Positions 10,485-22,100 of a DNA stretch of 64,000 nt are shown here, piece after piece. Position 1 is the first letter of the stretch, and every line of letters begins with the position of its first letter. This DNA comes from Eutypella sp. D-1 (lineage: Eukaryota > Ascomycota > Sordariomycetes > Xylariales > Diatrypaceae): the NCBI GenBank assembly GCA_023313575.1, contig JAJTTP010000025.1, positions 1 through 64,000 on the forward strand. The letters run 5' to 3'. A program made the translations under genes and the position numbers. Below the pieces are notes generated by a model. The model was not told the origin of the DNA and searched no databases. It saw only the letters and a list, made by a program, of their open reading frames with translations.

Positions 10485-12330
10485 TGTTGCTGTTGTTGGT
10501 GCTGTTGCTGGTGGAATTGGTAGCAAGAAGATGACGATGAAGGGGCTCTTGTGGTGTTCTGTGTGGGAAATGGTTTGGTTTGTGATGAGTGCTCTGGCTG
10601 ATGGTAGTGAGGAGTGATATTGCTGCGCTCTTCCTTCCACTTAAACTGTCGACCTGGTGGCCAAGCACGATACTTATATATCCCGAGACACGCGGCCACA
10701 AACATCTGAGGAGGGAGCCTCCTTTCTGAACAAACGCTCCATCTTGTCCGCAAACACGATTTCGGGAGGAATGTCCGTCTTACGAAGGGGGAGCCTTCTC
10801 AGTCGGGACAAAGTACACAGACAAACGCGACGCGAGGCGTGTCTGCTGACCAGGCTCTAGGCCGATGCAATCGAGTAACTGGACGTTTCTGCGCGTCAGA
10901 CGGGTCGGGTGGACACGTCCATGCCGCGCAGGCGGCGATCAGCCCGCCCGCCCGTGCAACGGGCATGACGTGTCGTCCTCCGTGACTGAGACCCGAAGGG
11001 ACGGAATCACGGTGCGGTCGTGGGACGCAGCCTCGCCCGCCGCGCGGACACGTGTGGTAGGCCGAGCTTGGGGGCGGCAAGACCCAAGTGGGTTTGTTCC
11101 TCGATTGCGTCGGAGCGACGCGCCGCTGTGTCGCGCCAAATTCCAAGTTTTCTCGCTCCCTTTCCTCCCTCCCGACCTTCTTTGCCGGCATCTGGCTGGG
11201 TACCGGCTTGAGGGGGCAGGAAACGTCGCACCCGCATCGATTCCGCAAACTGATGCCTAGGCATCAATGCCGTTGTAGTACGGAATTCCCCCCCTGCCCC
11301 CCTCCCCCCCTTCTTGCATTCCACGCACGGGCATTTATTTCTGCCTTGGAAAATCCGAAGCCCTGGTACCACGCCCGTCATATGAGCCGGCCGTCCTCCT
11401 TCCTCCCTTGATCATCTGCCAACAGACGGGCTTGCGTCGGCGATGCCACGCAGGAAAGTGGTGAATGCCTCACAGCAACGTTACCTACCATTGCATTCCA
11501 GCCGTGCTCTCTGCACCACCCTGCGAGAACGTCTCACCAGCCTGTTCTCTATAATTACAAGGCAAGCCCGCTCATTAATGCGCCCGCTGATCAGCAAACT
11601 GCCACGGTTTTACAATGCCCCTGACTCATACTGCGTGATACTGTACGGCATCCAATGATGATGCAATTATAAGGCTTGATATCACCACGGGCGGAGGGAG
11701 AAAGCTCTCTGGGCGCGCAAAGTCTGTCTCGGTGGCCCGCTTACGTGTCATCTTGTTTTGGGCTTGGGCTTCTCCCCCTCCCCTCGTACTCCTCGAAGCC
11801 GCCCTAAGGAGGGCACAGGGAGCGCTGTAGATCGTTCTACCTGGTTTCTAATCTTGAGATCGCGTAATGGTAGTGGAAGCCCACAGTGTGTTGCGTTGCT
11901 CCTGGACCCCCCCCCTCTCACCTAATCACATTCCACGGGTAGCTATGACGAATGCTTGAACTGAGACTTGTTGCAACCTCCTGATTGTATCAAGGAGGAA
12001 ATACAGAAAGAAGCGCATGGCGTGAGTCGGTGGAGCCTAGCGGGGGGCCCACGAGAAGGCTTCTAGAAGCGAAACATACTGACGTGGTTCTCGTAGAACG
12101 ACGCTACATTCCACGGCCCTGACCACGGCAGTGCAAGCGATAATGCACCGCCTCGTAGAGGTTACACGTTTTGCGTAAGGCCCGGCACACACACAAATGT
12201 AGTCAGCAGATGGTATTCATAGTATTGGGCTAGCTAAACTGGATTTGAATTCAGTCTCTTCTTGAGTTGGCTTGGGTCTAGATCGGGATAGAACCAGCGC
12301 CATACGCCGAGGAAGCTTTCCTCGCCGCTA
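10485..12330. other. intergenic, crystallin-like gene to unknown gene
   Basis: Holds the crystallin-like promoter (10485-~10850) and the 3' flank of the unknown minus-strand gene. GC-rich stretches at 10870-11250 produce many overlapping short ORFs on both strands, none with recognisable content. Confidence 0.45.
10673..10680 (-). promoter_or_regulatory. TATA box of crystallin-like gene
   Basis: TATATAAG on the minus strand, 189 nt before the start codon. A consensus TATA is uncommon upstream of the housekeeping genes of this window and suggests an inducible gene. Confidence 0.5.
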
Positions 12331-14043
12331 TTATCTTACTCGGCGACGGTGGCGGGTTTTCTTAAGTGGCCGCTCCCTTAATGCCCTGGGACTTATTATC
12401 GAAGGCTTATTGGTTCGTTGGATCTTCACCACGTATGTGAGAAGAGTTTTCAAGCTCGCAAGTGCCCCCGGGATGTTGCGATTACTGAATATGTCCGCTA
12501 TTACCCCCTCGTAGCTCTCTATCTCGCGTATTCCTACACCTTCCCGATCCTTGAACCTTTCATGCGGGCGACGACGGGCCCATTTCTGTCTTATGATGGC
12601 CTCCATCTCAAGTTGGCAATCTTCTCGGCGGCCCTGAGTCGCTTTGGTGAAGTCGACGTAGTCGAGAAATCGGCTCGCTGCTTCCATAGCATGCGGAGGT
12701 CCTAAAATCGCTCTGGTATATATACTAGCCATCATGCCTAGCACCTGTGTCTTCAAATTGTCGTGATGTGACTCGTCGGGTTGCAGCTCCGGTTTCGCAC
12801 CCGTTTCAATGCCCGCACGCTCGGATCTCATTTCCTGGACCGCGGCAGCTAGCTCCGAGGCATTTTCGAGGCAGTCATGCCAATCATACCACATTGTACG
12901 GAAAGCTCCCAGCCGGGCTAGACATTCAACGTGGAGACAGAGCGTCCTGTAGTTTGCGCGGTAAAAGAGATGCGTAGACGGCTGGGGTGTGTGGTAGCCG
13001 AAGTTCCAACCAGTGAGGAGGCTATAGATATCTAGAAATCTCCGGACACGAGGTGTCATTTGGTATGGACCGAACAGTTGCATGCGATCCAGAGCCTCCT
13101 GTGCTACCCTTAGGACTTTGAGGCGACGGTCACCAATCGATGGATCAGTGGATTGCACACGGTATCCTTCGATGTACTTTTGGATAGCCACAATCTTTCT
13201 GCACATCACTGCAAAGTCCAAGGCGATCACCTCAAAAGCCAACGATGGCGCCAAGCCATGCGAGGAGAGGTTGATGGACACATCATTCATGAAGCCGAGC
13301 ATGGTGACGGGGTCGATTGACTGATCACGGTGTATTTGGTAACATTGCTTTGCAATAGCGCCACTGTTGTCGCCCACGAGCTTTACCACCTCAGGTGTTG
13401 TTGATAGTAGGAGCGACGAGACGAGCCTTTCAACCCCGAGTAGGGTTCGGCACTTTCCTAGGGATGCCAGGAAGTCGTTCTCATCGAGAGGGTTAATCGG
13501 TGGGATTTCTAAGACATCTCGTCGGCGCCTCATGTAAGACAATGTCTTGGGCACTGATTTGCGAACGCCAGAGGGTATCCCGTTCCGGTTTAATATCTTC
13601 GAACTAAAGGGAAGGCCATGAAGGGCAACAGAAAGGAGGTCAAGGTCGGTCAAGCGCGATGGATTAAAGAGTTGGTTTTTCGTTTTGTTAAATGTTCTCC
13701 CTTGGCTCTTAGATTTTGTCTCGAAGTTGGAGAGGCGGGCTAGCATGGGCGCCATACTGCGCTTTCTCTTAGCCAACGAAGGGTGATGTATATCACCAAC
13801 CTCTCCATCAATATCCGGGTTGAAAGGCCGCACGCCCTCGTTATCTTCGGCATCCAAGTCCAGAACCAGGGAAGATGCCTCGAACGTCGGAAAACTCTTC
13901 CGCATGGGGACCTGCTTGACCTTTGGCCATACTCTGTAGGTATAGTAATGACGATCCTGGGTATGGCGACAGAACCATCCTGTCGGGGTGGTTATTATGA
14001 TAAGTCCGCGCGGGTGTCCCGGAATCCCCCCCAATCGCAGCAT
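12331..14043 (-). CDS. hypothetical protein, likely mitochondrial
   Basis: Single exon, 570 residues. I do not recognise the family. The first ~45 residues are rich in Arg, Gly, Thr and His with only one acidic residue, which is what a mitochondrial presequence looks like. The rest is mostly helical with repeated hydrophobic/Arg patterns (for example LDLLSVALHGLPF, LGVERLVSSLLLS, IYSLLTGWNFGYH, LKTLLTYVVKIQR) and ends in a strongly basic tail KKTRHRRRVR. Helical-repeat proteins of this kind often act in mitochondrial RNA metabolism, but no PPR motif can be shown by eye. It is divergently arranged with syf2 (start codons 774 bp apart). Coding status is well supported by length and composition; function is not assigned. 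Confidence 0.75.
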   Translation of the reverse strand: MLRLGGIPGHPRGLIIITTPTGWFCRHTQDRHYYTYRVWPKVKQVPMRKSFPTFEASSLVLDLDAEDNEGVRPFNPDIDGEVGDIHHPSLAKRKRSMAPMLARLSNFETKSKSQGRTFNKTKNQLFNPSRLTDLDLLSVALHGLPFSSKILNRNGIPSGVRKSVPKTLSYMRRRRDVLEIPPINPLDENDFLASLGKCRTLLGVERLVSSLLLSTTPEVVKLVGDNSGAIAKQCYQIHRDQSIDPVTMLGFMNDVSINLSSHGLAPSLAFEVIALDFAVMCRKIVAIQKYIEGYRVQSTDPSIGDRRLKVLRVAQEALDRMQLFGPYQMTPRVRRFLDIYSLLTGWNFGYHTPQPSTHLFYRANYRTLCLHVECLARLGAFRTMWYDWHDCLENASELAAAVQEMRSERAGIETGAKPELQPDESHHDNLKTQVLGMMASIYTRAILGPPHAMEAASRFLDYVDFTKATQGRREDCQLEMEAIIRQKWARRRPHERFKDREGVGIREIESYEGVIADIFSNRNIPGALASLKTLLTYVVKIQRTNKPSIISPRALRERPLKKTRHRRRVR

Positions 14044-14817
14044 TTGGAACGAACGGGATTTGATGGCGGATGTACAGCAGTTGGTATCTCAGGGTCCATC
14101 CGTCCTTCTTTTGCCTTCATACGCATGTGATGGAAAAGCATAACATATCAATCATGATTGAAGACCTATGTGTGATTGTGGCGGGGAAGACGGCATATTA
14201 CCTCCCTTAAGTAGGCACCTAAGTAGGTACTTGGTAAAGAAGCCAGGGCGCAAGGGGAGGCGGAGGGGGGGACTACATACTGTACAAACTACAACCTTAC
14301 CTATAAGTCTGCGGCGGGTGTGGCAGCCATGGCAGCTATGGCTGTTTACTTTACCCCAGACTCTTGATTTATCCCTTTCCCCATCCAGTTCCATGCAAGG
14401 GTCTTAATAAAGGTCCGGGGTACAGCTCGTGCTAAAGAAACGGCCCGGGGGATCCATTAAGTAGCGTTTAGTACTATGCAGTTCCAGGCGACTATAAGCT
14501 AGTCCGTACCAGGTTAGAGGGAAATGTAGCTGACTAAGTGGCTTAATTGAATACATCTGGATACGTACATATTCCCATAGCAGAAACACTTATGCATCTT
14601 TCAAAGGAATTCTACAATAGGGGCATGCCTGGCTGTCTGGCTGTCTTGGCTTCAACGTCACACAACAAACAAATCTTACCACTTTCATCTTCCAATAATC
14701 TACAACCTTACCGAACAATTATTGCCCAACAACCACAGTCGACACCATCTGGCGCAGACAACACAACACAGAAACGACAAATTCTAAATAATCCCGACCT
14801 GCCTAAATATCTACGCC
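14044..14817. other. divergent promoter region, unknown gene / syf2
   Basis: A 774 bp spacer between two outward-facing genes. A cluster of TAGGTA/CCTAAGTAGGTAC sequence lies at 14209-14235. No gene is seen. Confidence 0.5.
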
Positions 14818-15840
14818 ATGCCTCCTTCCAAGAAAAGAAAGACCGCAACTTCTCAAGTAGTGACGGCGGAAGCAGAGAACGCCCCTGAGCCGATCGCGAA
14901 CCCAGAAGAACAGACAGTCGTTAGCAGCAACGATGCTCCTGAAGCAAATCCTGAAGCAGAACCCGTCGAGAAGGAAGTCGCTGTAGATGCCAAAGAAAGG
15001 ACACCGTCTTCATCAACAGTAGAAACAACATCAAAACCGACAGAAACGACTGGAGAAGAGGCATCAGCATCGGCATCGGCATCCACAAATGCAGCAGGCA
15101 AGGCCCAGGAACGAATGGCACGATTCCGGGCACTACAGGCTCGCGCCAAGACGTCGTCCGACCAGAACCTGCAGGAGGCGACGCGGGAAACCCAGCGTCT
15201 GGCGACGGACCCGACGGCGCTGACGGCGCTGCATCGGCGGCGGGACATCGCGGCGCACAAGCTGCTGCGGGCGGAGACGGAGGAGGCCGGAGACGACTTC
15301 GAGCGGAAGCGCGCCTGGGACTGGACGGCGGAGGAGAGCGAGCGCTGGGACCGGCGACTCAAGAAGAAGGCCGCCCACCGCGACAACAACTCCTTCCAGG
15401 ACTACCGCGCCGAGAGCAACAAGATCTACAAGCGCCAGATCCGCGACCTGTCGGCACCGGACCTTGAGCGCTACGGCCGCGACAAGATGGCCGCCGTCGA
15501 GCGCGCCGCGGCGGCGGGAGGCCTCGACATCGTCGAGACGGACGATGGCGAGCTCATCGCCATCGATCGCGACGGCAGCTTCTACTCGACCGCCGACTCC
15601 ACGACGTTCGCGGAGAACAAGCCCGATAAGGCTGCCGTCGACCGCCTGGTCAGCGATCTCAAGAAGGCCGAGGAAGTCCGCCTGCGCAAGAGGAGGGAGA
15701 GGATGGCCCAGAACGGCGACGATGGCGACGTCACCTACATCAACGAGAAGAACAAGCAGTTCAACCAGAAGCTGTCGCGGTTCTACAACAAGTACACGGC
15801 CGACATCCGCGACAGCTTCGAGCGTGGTACCGCGATTTGA
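14818..15840 (+). CDS. syf2: pre-mRNA-splicing factor Syf2
   Basis: Single exon, 340 residues. Syf2 is a component of the Prp19-associated complex and of the activated spliceosome, acting in the nucleus. The N-terminus MPPSKKRK is a basic nuclear signal; residues ~15-100 are low-complexity Glu/Ala/Ser/Thr with an ASASASA run. The Syf2 domain occupies about 105-340, with KRAWDWTAEESERWDRRLKKK, DYRAESNKIYKRQIRDL, a helical region, and the hallmark end FNQKLSRFYNKYTADIRDSF. The start is the first ATG and gives the expected N-terminus. No intron, unlike many fungal orthologues. Secure call. Confidence 0.93.
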   Translation: MPPSKKRKTATSQVVTAEAENAPEPIANPEEQTVVSSNDAPEANPEAEPVEKEVAVDAKERTPSSSTVETTSKPTETTGEEASASASASTNAAGKAQERMARFRALQARAKTSSDQNLQEATRETQRLATDPTALTALHRRRDIAAHKLLRAETEEAGDDFERKRAWDWTAEESERWDRRLKKKAAHRDNNSFQDYRAESNKIYKRQIRDLSAPDLERYGRDKMAAVERAAAAGGLDIVETDDGELIAIDRDGSFYSTADSTTFAENKPDKAAVDRLVSDLKKAEEVRLRKRRERMAQNGDDGDVTYINEKNKQFNQKLSRFYNKYTADIRDSFERGTAI

Positions 15841-16694
15841 ACTGGCAGCGCTGGGTTTGGGGGACTGTGGGCTTAAGGTCCCAGCTTGTGTTTTTTACTT
15901 TTTTGGTATACATATGTGCCTTTGCTTTGGCGTTGTGTGGCACGCGAGTTCATAAATACAAGGCAGCATAACTGAGGAGATAAACTCCTAGGCTACGTAT
16001 AAACAAGATCAATAATACCCTAAAGGGTCGGAGATCCGGCTGGATGTCTTCAGTTCTCTTATGACTATCAACTCAGACACTTGACAGAAAGTAGTCTTCC
16101 AAGAAATCGTGACGACAGCGTTATTAGAGGCCTTGCCAACCACCAGTTGGTCATACACCGTTATATAATGAGCACTTGGAGTCGATTACATGATTCCCTT
16201 ATTTCTACAGGGTACAATTCTAGAGGAATCGAGGTGTGTGCATTGCGTAGCAAAAATGCATGAGTCCCTGGGTGGTTTTGGGTGGTCCTCGTAAAAGGTA
16301 GACGCACTACGGACCCGGCATCTGAGCCAAATCAACATTTCAACCGGCGGTTCTCATCGTTCCTTTCCTAGCTCGGCTCTACGTCGTTTTTTCCTTCTTA
16401 TGGGGAGGTAACCAGCCCAGCTCAACCCAACCCCCATGCATCCAACTGGAAGAAGCGCTTCTCCGAATATGTACATAACTAGCAGTACTTCTACTCGCCC
16501 GACATGTATGAGACGAGGTATTGATATCCGAGAATACTAAACAGTCAGTGCATCCGCTGCTTCTATTCCAAGCAAGTAGGCAAGACACAAAAGGCAGCGG
16601 GCAAGTTCACATGGCTACTCATCGTACAATTTTATACCAGCTAGCAGGTGCTTTTATATATACATTGTCATCAGGCCCGACACACACGCTCCCA
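15841..16694. other. intergenic, syf2 / coq11 convergent
   Basis: 3' flanks of two converging genes, no gene or notable repeat seen. Confidence 0.5.
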
Positions 16695-17643
16695 TCAAAG
16701 CATACCCTTCCTCCAGGACGTATTAGCAAGCTCTTCAATCCTCGGGACCTCCACAGGCCCACTAACAGCCCGATCATCCAGGGCCTCAACAAGGGCATCA
16801 GCCACAACATCAACCTTGAGGGGCTTAACACCAGCAGCGCCCATAAACCCAGCCAGCACGCCGCCCGTGAGGCGATTGAACAGGGCGCCGGCACCAGTGG
16901 CCGCGGCCATGGGCACGGTGATGGGCCGCGAGCTATCGTACAGGAAAGGCGAACGCACGAAGATGGCGCGCAGGCGCGGGAACTCGCGGGCGATCGTGGT
17001 CTCGGCCTCGCGCTTCGTGGCGATGTAGCGGGCCGGTAACACGGGGGCGCCGCCGGCCGCGGATACGTACGCGAAGGCGTGGGCGCCGGCGCGGTCCGCT
17101 TCGCGCGCCAGCACGACCGCGCTGTCGCGGTTCATGGTCTCGTAGGTTAATTGCGAGGGGCTTTCGCCGGGTGGCCGGATGTCCTCGTCTGCCTTCCCTG
17201 TGGTGCCGCGCTCGAGCGGATTGCTACTGCTGCTTTGTGGTCGCGCTGCGGAGAAGGCCTTCTGGAGCCCGCTGATGGGGGATTCTTGGCCCCGTAACAC
17301 GCCCTTGTAGTCGGCCTCCAGCAGGATGCCCATGCTGTGGACGACGTAGTTGGCGCCCTTGAGTAGAGGGGCGTAGGTGGCTGGACGCAGGATGTCGGCG
17401 CGCTCCCATGTCACCTTGTGGGCCCATGACGGAGGCGTGGGTGAGGATGTTACCGCGTCCCATTTTGGAGCGCCCGATCGACTTGAGAATGGATTGGTTA
17501 GGGAGGTGGATTTCTTCGTAAAAGAGTTTTTTGGCTTACCTAATTGATGTGACGTCCCATCCTCTCGCAACGGCGGATTTACATATCCTGGATCCTAAAA
17601 ACCCGTTTCCACCACAGACAACCAATCTCTTGGCTGCCGACAT
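16695..17643 (-). CDS. coq11: Coq11-type NAD(P)-binding mitochondrial protein
   Basis: Two exons, 17643-17540 and 17481-16695 (intron 17539-17482, 58 nt, GTAAGC...CAAG), give 296 residues. Exon 1 is too short to stand out alone but supplies the Rossmann nucleotide loop RLVVCGGNGFLGSRIC near residue 6, and the splice restores VTSISRSG. It belongs to the atypical short-chain dehydrogenase group related to NDUFA9; the yeast member Coq11 works with the coenzyme Q synthome on the matrix side of the inner membrane. Further family text: WERADIL, ANYVVHSMGILLE, a YxxxK motif in ARYIATKREAE, and LRAIFVRSPFLYD. It faces away from yaf9. The CoQ role is inferred from the family. Confidence 0.85.
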
Positions 17644-18655
17644 GGAGGATGATGATGGATGGTGGATGGGGTTTATATGTGTTATGTGTGCGTGTGTGCG
17701 TATGTGTTTGTGTGTTTGTGTGTTTGAAGCTCGTTTAGTAACTCGAAATCTTCGACAACCCCGGTTGGATTATGAGAGTTTGTAGTAAGCCGGGGAGACT
17801 CGAAGTCCCTTAAATATACCGTTATGATGGAAATAACTATGAGATATCACGGGCTCAATATTCAAAAAAGTTATTATCAGAAGTCAACTACATCATGCAT
17901 CATCAGCCCATGTGTAAGGCTGATGAGCTGCGTAGGGGTAAGTGTGAGTACCTAGCGGCAGCTTAGTTAGGTAGTTATGACCCACCTCTAGGGGTAGCTC
18001 TAAAGCTTCTCATTGGGTGAATGGCTGGAGGTAGCTAACATGCTGAATAAATATAACGAAAATACTTGATATCGATGGATCTCTCGTTCTTTTCTACTGC
18101 TGACACGTCGTACATTTCCCCTTTTATAAATATGGATTCGGATCGTAAAGTCAGCATACAGTGGAATTGTTATAAATACTACATAACAAATATAACTTTT
18201 GTCGGGAACAAGTTATGTTTAATAGTTATGTCAGCTGTTATCTGATCCCCTTAACAGTACTAGGTACTTTGGTAGGTACTTGGCATTATAAAGTGCCTGT
18301 GTACCTGTGTACCTATGCACCAAGGTGGGGTTGGTGGGGAGGATTCAAACCCTAAAACTCTACAGTACATCCAGTACATCCAGACTCGCTGCTCGGGAGC
18401 TTTTCAGTGGCCTGGAGTAACTAGGTGTGAACTCACCTACAAGATGTACATAGCAATTCTATCCATTAGCTATCCCACTTAATCTTCTACTTCTTCTACT
18501 TCTACCTTTTCTGCCTTTTCTCTTCTTCTTCACCTTTTTCGAAAACTTTCGATAAACGGCTGCCATAATTACAGCTTCCATTTAGTTACCAGAAAGCCAT
18601 CAAATTTTACACTCCAACTCCAATCCAAGCCACCGTAGTGTAGAATTGACAAGCT
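17644..18655. other. divergent promoter region, coq11 / yaf9
   Basis: 1 kb spacer between outward-facing genes, including a GT-rich tract at 17675-17725. At 18258-18320 lies a dense group of GGTACTT/TGTACC sequence able to form an imperfect hairpin around TTATAA. No coding sequence seen. Confidence 0.45.
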
Positions 18656-19684
18656 ATGGCGCCTCCGGGAGGCAAGCGCATGAAGGGCGTGCAGATCTGT
18701 CGACCCTTCATCTACGGCACGACGGCGAGAGCCTTCAACGACACAGACAATCCGAAGCCTCCAGACGTCCCCGCAGACCACACTCATTCCTGGCAGGTTT
18801 TCGTCCGCGGCGTCGACGACACCGACATCTTCTACTGGCTTCGCCGTGTGCAATTTAAGCTGCACGAGTCCATCCCGAACCACCTGCGCACCCTCGACGC
18901 CGAGGCCATCATCAAGGAGAACGCCGCCGCCTCCGCTGCTGCTAGTACATCTTCCTCGTCTAAGAAACCCGCAGCGCAACAGTCACAGCAGCAGAAGAAG
19001 GGCGAGCGCGCCTTCGTAGTCAACGAGACCGGATGGGGCGAGTTCGAGATCACCATCAAGCTGTACTACGACAGCCGGAGCGGCGAGAAGCCCCAGACGC
19101 TGTACCACCACCTGCGATTACACCCTTACGGCCGCACCGAGGAAGAGAAGGAGGCCATGCGCAACGGCGGCGAGATCGTCGCCTGGAACTACGAGGAGCA
19201 GCTCTTCAACGAGCCCTTCGAGGACTTCTACCACGTGTTGACGACCGGCGCGCACGAGAAGGGCACCCAGCCTCCGCCCCCGCTGATCGGGGCCGGCGGT
19301 AAGGGCGCCGGGCGGGGCAAGGGGAAGTCGGCGGCGAACGCATCCTCGGTTGCCGCCGCCGCCGCTGCTGCTGCCGCCAACGCGCCCGACAGCAGCCTCA
19401 TGCTCGCGGGCGAGGTCAAGGAGCGCAGCGCCATGATCCCGCAGACGAACAAGCCCGGGCAGCCCTTCAGCCGCGACACCGAGGCCCTCGAGATCAAGCG
19501 GCTCCGCGACGCCGGCGACCGCGTGCAGGAGATGATCCGCGAGATGAACCAGTCCGTCAAGGCCAAGGAGGCCGAGCTGGCCCGGCTCAAGCTCGAGAAC
19601 TCCGCCGCCACTACCGCTGCCCCTACGCCCGCTGCCGGAGGCGCCGGGGCCGGAGCCGGTGCGGGGTCCGCGGCCGCCGCCTAG
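18656..19684 (+). CDS. yaf9: YEATS-domain protein Yaf9 (AF-9 homologue)
   Basis: Single exon, 342 residues. Yaf9 is shared by the NuA4 histone acetyltransferase and SWR1 chromatin remodeller and reads acetyl/crotonyl-lysine through its YEATS domain. Visible here: KGVQICRPFIYGTTA near residue 9, the aromatic-cage region HSWQVFVRGV, FKLHESIPN, then ETGWGEFEITIKLYY and the LYHHLRLHPYG segment, with EEQLFNEPFEDFY after it. The YEATS fold is split by an Ala/Ser/Gln insert (about 82-115). The C-terminal coiled coil (about 275-322) is the usual SWR1/NuA4 docking helix, preceded by Gly- and Ala-rich low-complexity sequence. Longer than yeast Yaf9 because of these inserts. Secure call. Confidence 0.94.
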   Translation: MAPPGGKRMKGVQICRPFIYGTTARAFNDTDNPKPPDVPADHTHSWQVFVRGVDDTDIFYWLRRVQFKLHESIPNHLRTLDAEAIIKENAAASAAASTSSSSKKPAAQQSQQQKKGERAFVVNETGWGEFEITIKLYYDSRSGEKPQTLYHHLRLHPYGRTEEEKEAMRNGGEIVAWNYEEQLFNEPFEDFYHVLTTGAHEKGTQPPPPLIGAGGKGAGRGKGKSAANASSVAAAAAAAAANAPDSSLMLAGEVKERSAMIPQTNKPGQPFSRDTEALEIKRLRDAGDRVQEMIREMNQSVKAKEAELARLKLENSAATTAAPTPAAGGAGAGAGAGSAAAA

Positions 19685-21111
19685 GAGGCCGCCGGGCCGG
19701 GCAGGCGTACCAGGAGCCTTACTGCGAACAACGCCGTCACCCTCCACGGCGGCGGAGGTCTGCGGCTCACGCTGGGCATCAAGGTCCCGCCAGCGAGACT
19801 CGCTCGGGTGCTGTTGGGCGGGCCGCCTCAGGAGCTAGTTCATTCGGCTAATTCAGCTGTACCTGAACGGGACACCCCGCACGCAGAGCTCTCGCCGGGT
19901 GTGCGGATCTGAACGTTGCTCAGTTTCCTCTACCTTTCTAGTTGTATCCTATCATCTGGCTCTTCCATTTCTATTCTCGTTTTCTTGGTCTTTTTGGGGT
20001 CACGGGGTTATTACTAGATGGTGGAAGGCGCCTACGGATATGATATCCCTATTTTTACGAAAACTACCAGACGGCGTCACGGCGTAGGACGGCGTTTGCG
20101 GGTCTCGACTTTGCTTTCATAAAACATTCCCCCTCCCCACTATACTCCCGCCCTCTACCCTAAGCCCAGGCCTGCTCCTGTATAAATACACAAAAGCATC
20201 GTTTATTTAGATCGGACGGGACATACATACATGTATACTAATATGGAGGATGTATGATTCTTTTCATGAAGAGGACGCAGTCGTGAAAACAAAAGACAGC
20301 AGATCTCCTATCATGCATCCTCATATCACTACACACTATGGCCGTACCAGAGCTCGCGAGTCACGGGACATATGTTTGTGTGGCCTTCTGTTCTTGGCGT
20401 GGAGAGAGTGAGCGGGCGGGAGCAGGATGCTGATGCTGATTCTGATGCTGATGGTAGTAATGATAATGGGAGGGAAAGAGAGCGGTGGCTAATGCTGCTG
20501 GTAGGTAGTAAGCACAAAGACTTCACGTATATACTCATGTAGATACCTAGATAGCTAATCGGCCGCTATTGCGGATCGAGGCTCGTCGTCGATAATGAGT
20601 AGAGTATCAATCAATGTCCACATGCATATATACATACATATACACGTCGTGATCTTCTAGATATTCGTGTCTAAGCGCCAGTGCAATCGGAAACAGAAGA
20701 GGGAGAAAGGGAACTTCACATCATATAAATCCACCTTATCCAAACCCCCTTCCTCGCCTCGTTCTCTCCGGCTACGATTCATCCATGAGAACGCATCGGC
20801 ACCCCCTACGTACTTCCCTGCCCTTTACATACCAAGCTACTTACTACCTACCCACAAACACGGAGCCGATAGCGTATAATACCTCCCATCTCCGACGGGT
20901 TCCATCCCTCTCATGTGATACTTACTTACCTATCTGTCTATCTGTCTACATACCCAATACGTGACTTGTGTAGTCTCTGCTTGGCGTATGTGGTAAAGAG
21001 CTGGTTTGGGGGGTATACTTAGTCACACGCAGCATATCGCGTTTAGCACAACTAGGTGGGGACCCGAGAGAGGGGGTAAAGGAGACAAGGGAGGCGATGC
21101 GATTTAATCAC

Positions 21112-21152
21112 GTCAGTCAGTCAGTCAGTCAATCAGTCTGTCTGTCTGTCAC
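21112..21152. repeat. (GTCA)n followed by (GTCT)n microsatellite
   Basis: About five GTCA units, an interruption (ATCA), then about four GTCT units. Compound microsatellite in the spacer 3' of both yaf9 and hem1. Confidence 0.85.
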
Positions 21153-21357
21153 TCACTCAGATAACAAGCATAACCCCACCCCACCCCATGCATCACCGAC
21201 CTGAACCGAACCATACATATATCTATCTATCTACTTACTCCCTACCTGCCAACAACACCACCCCCCCCCCCCTTTTCCCGGTCCTCCAATTAGACCTAGC
21301 TTCTCCAGCGGAAGCGATAGAGTAGACATGTGAGGCTAAGTATGTAGGTATATCACA

Positions 21358-21482
21358 GAGATAGATACGCAGATAGATAGACAGCCAGGCATATATAATA
21401 GATAGATAAGTACATCAACAGATAGATAAGACGCAGATCTCGTAATGGAATTTCTCACATCTGTCTGATAGATAGATAGATC
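21358..21482. repeat. GATA-rich simple sequence
   Basis: At least five separate short runs of (GATA)n in 125 bp. GATA is also the core site of fungal GATA factors, but the position at the 3' end of two genes makes simple-repeat origin more likely. Confidence 0.7.
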
Positions 21483-22100
21483 CAAGTTATATATATATCA
21501 CCTAGCCTAGCCTGGCCTGGCCTAGCCCAGCCTTCCCTCTCTCCATCTGCCGCCATCCAATCCTAGGACGACAGACAAGTAGGGAAAGAAGAAAGTCGGC
21601 ATGTGGCAAAAAAATGTTCTTAGAACTGTAAATAAATAAAGTGTCGTCTTCCCCTACGGCTTTACCCAACTTTCACTGATCGACCGAGCTACTGACCAAC
21701 CAACCAACCAATCAAGCAACAAAGCACCAAAGCCAGCCCGCTAGCCAACCACAATGTAGACTCTCTCATCAGATTGTACCGCCCGGGGGTGTTGGTTAGG
21801 TACTTAGATTGGGTAGATGGTCGTAGTTCGGTCAGTGAAACTGGGTTGAGAGGGAATCCGCACAACGACTTCTCGAAAATAAATATATATGGCAGGATTG
21901 CGACACGCCCCTACCGCCGCCACAACTTACGCTCGAAGGAACGTGGGTCTTAGGGTCTGATGAGCTCCCCTGTCTTCCCCGACGGAGAGGATAGGAGGGA
22001 AAAGGGGGAACTGATTGCCGGCCCAGGAATGCTCCATGGGCGGCCCTCACCTCTGTCCTTCCTCCTTATCTCCTCTCCGCCCCGCCCGCTGGAAACCAGA

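Larger units (their letters stand above)
19685..22100. other. intergenic, yaf9 / hem1 convergent
   Basis: 2.4 kb of 3' flank with abundant simple sequence and no supported gene. It includes TACA repeats near 20220-20240 and 20630-20645, GTCA/GTCT runs at 21112-21150 and GATA-rich DNA at 21358-21482. Confidence 0.5.

Noticed and set aside
9684..10523. 279-codon open frame on the plus strand
   Set aside because: Antisense shadow of the crystallin-like gene; Val/Arg/Glu-rich repetitive composition without domains.
10870..11400. Several overlapping 60-150 codon frames on both strands
   Set aside because: GC-rich spacer; none shows domain content, codon preference or plausible splice links.
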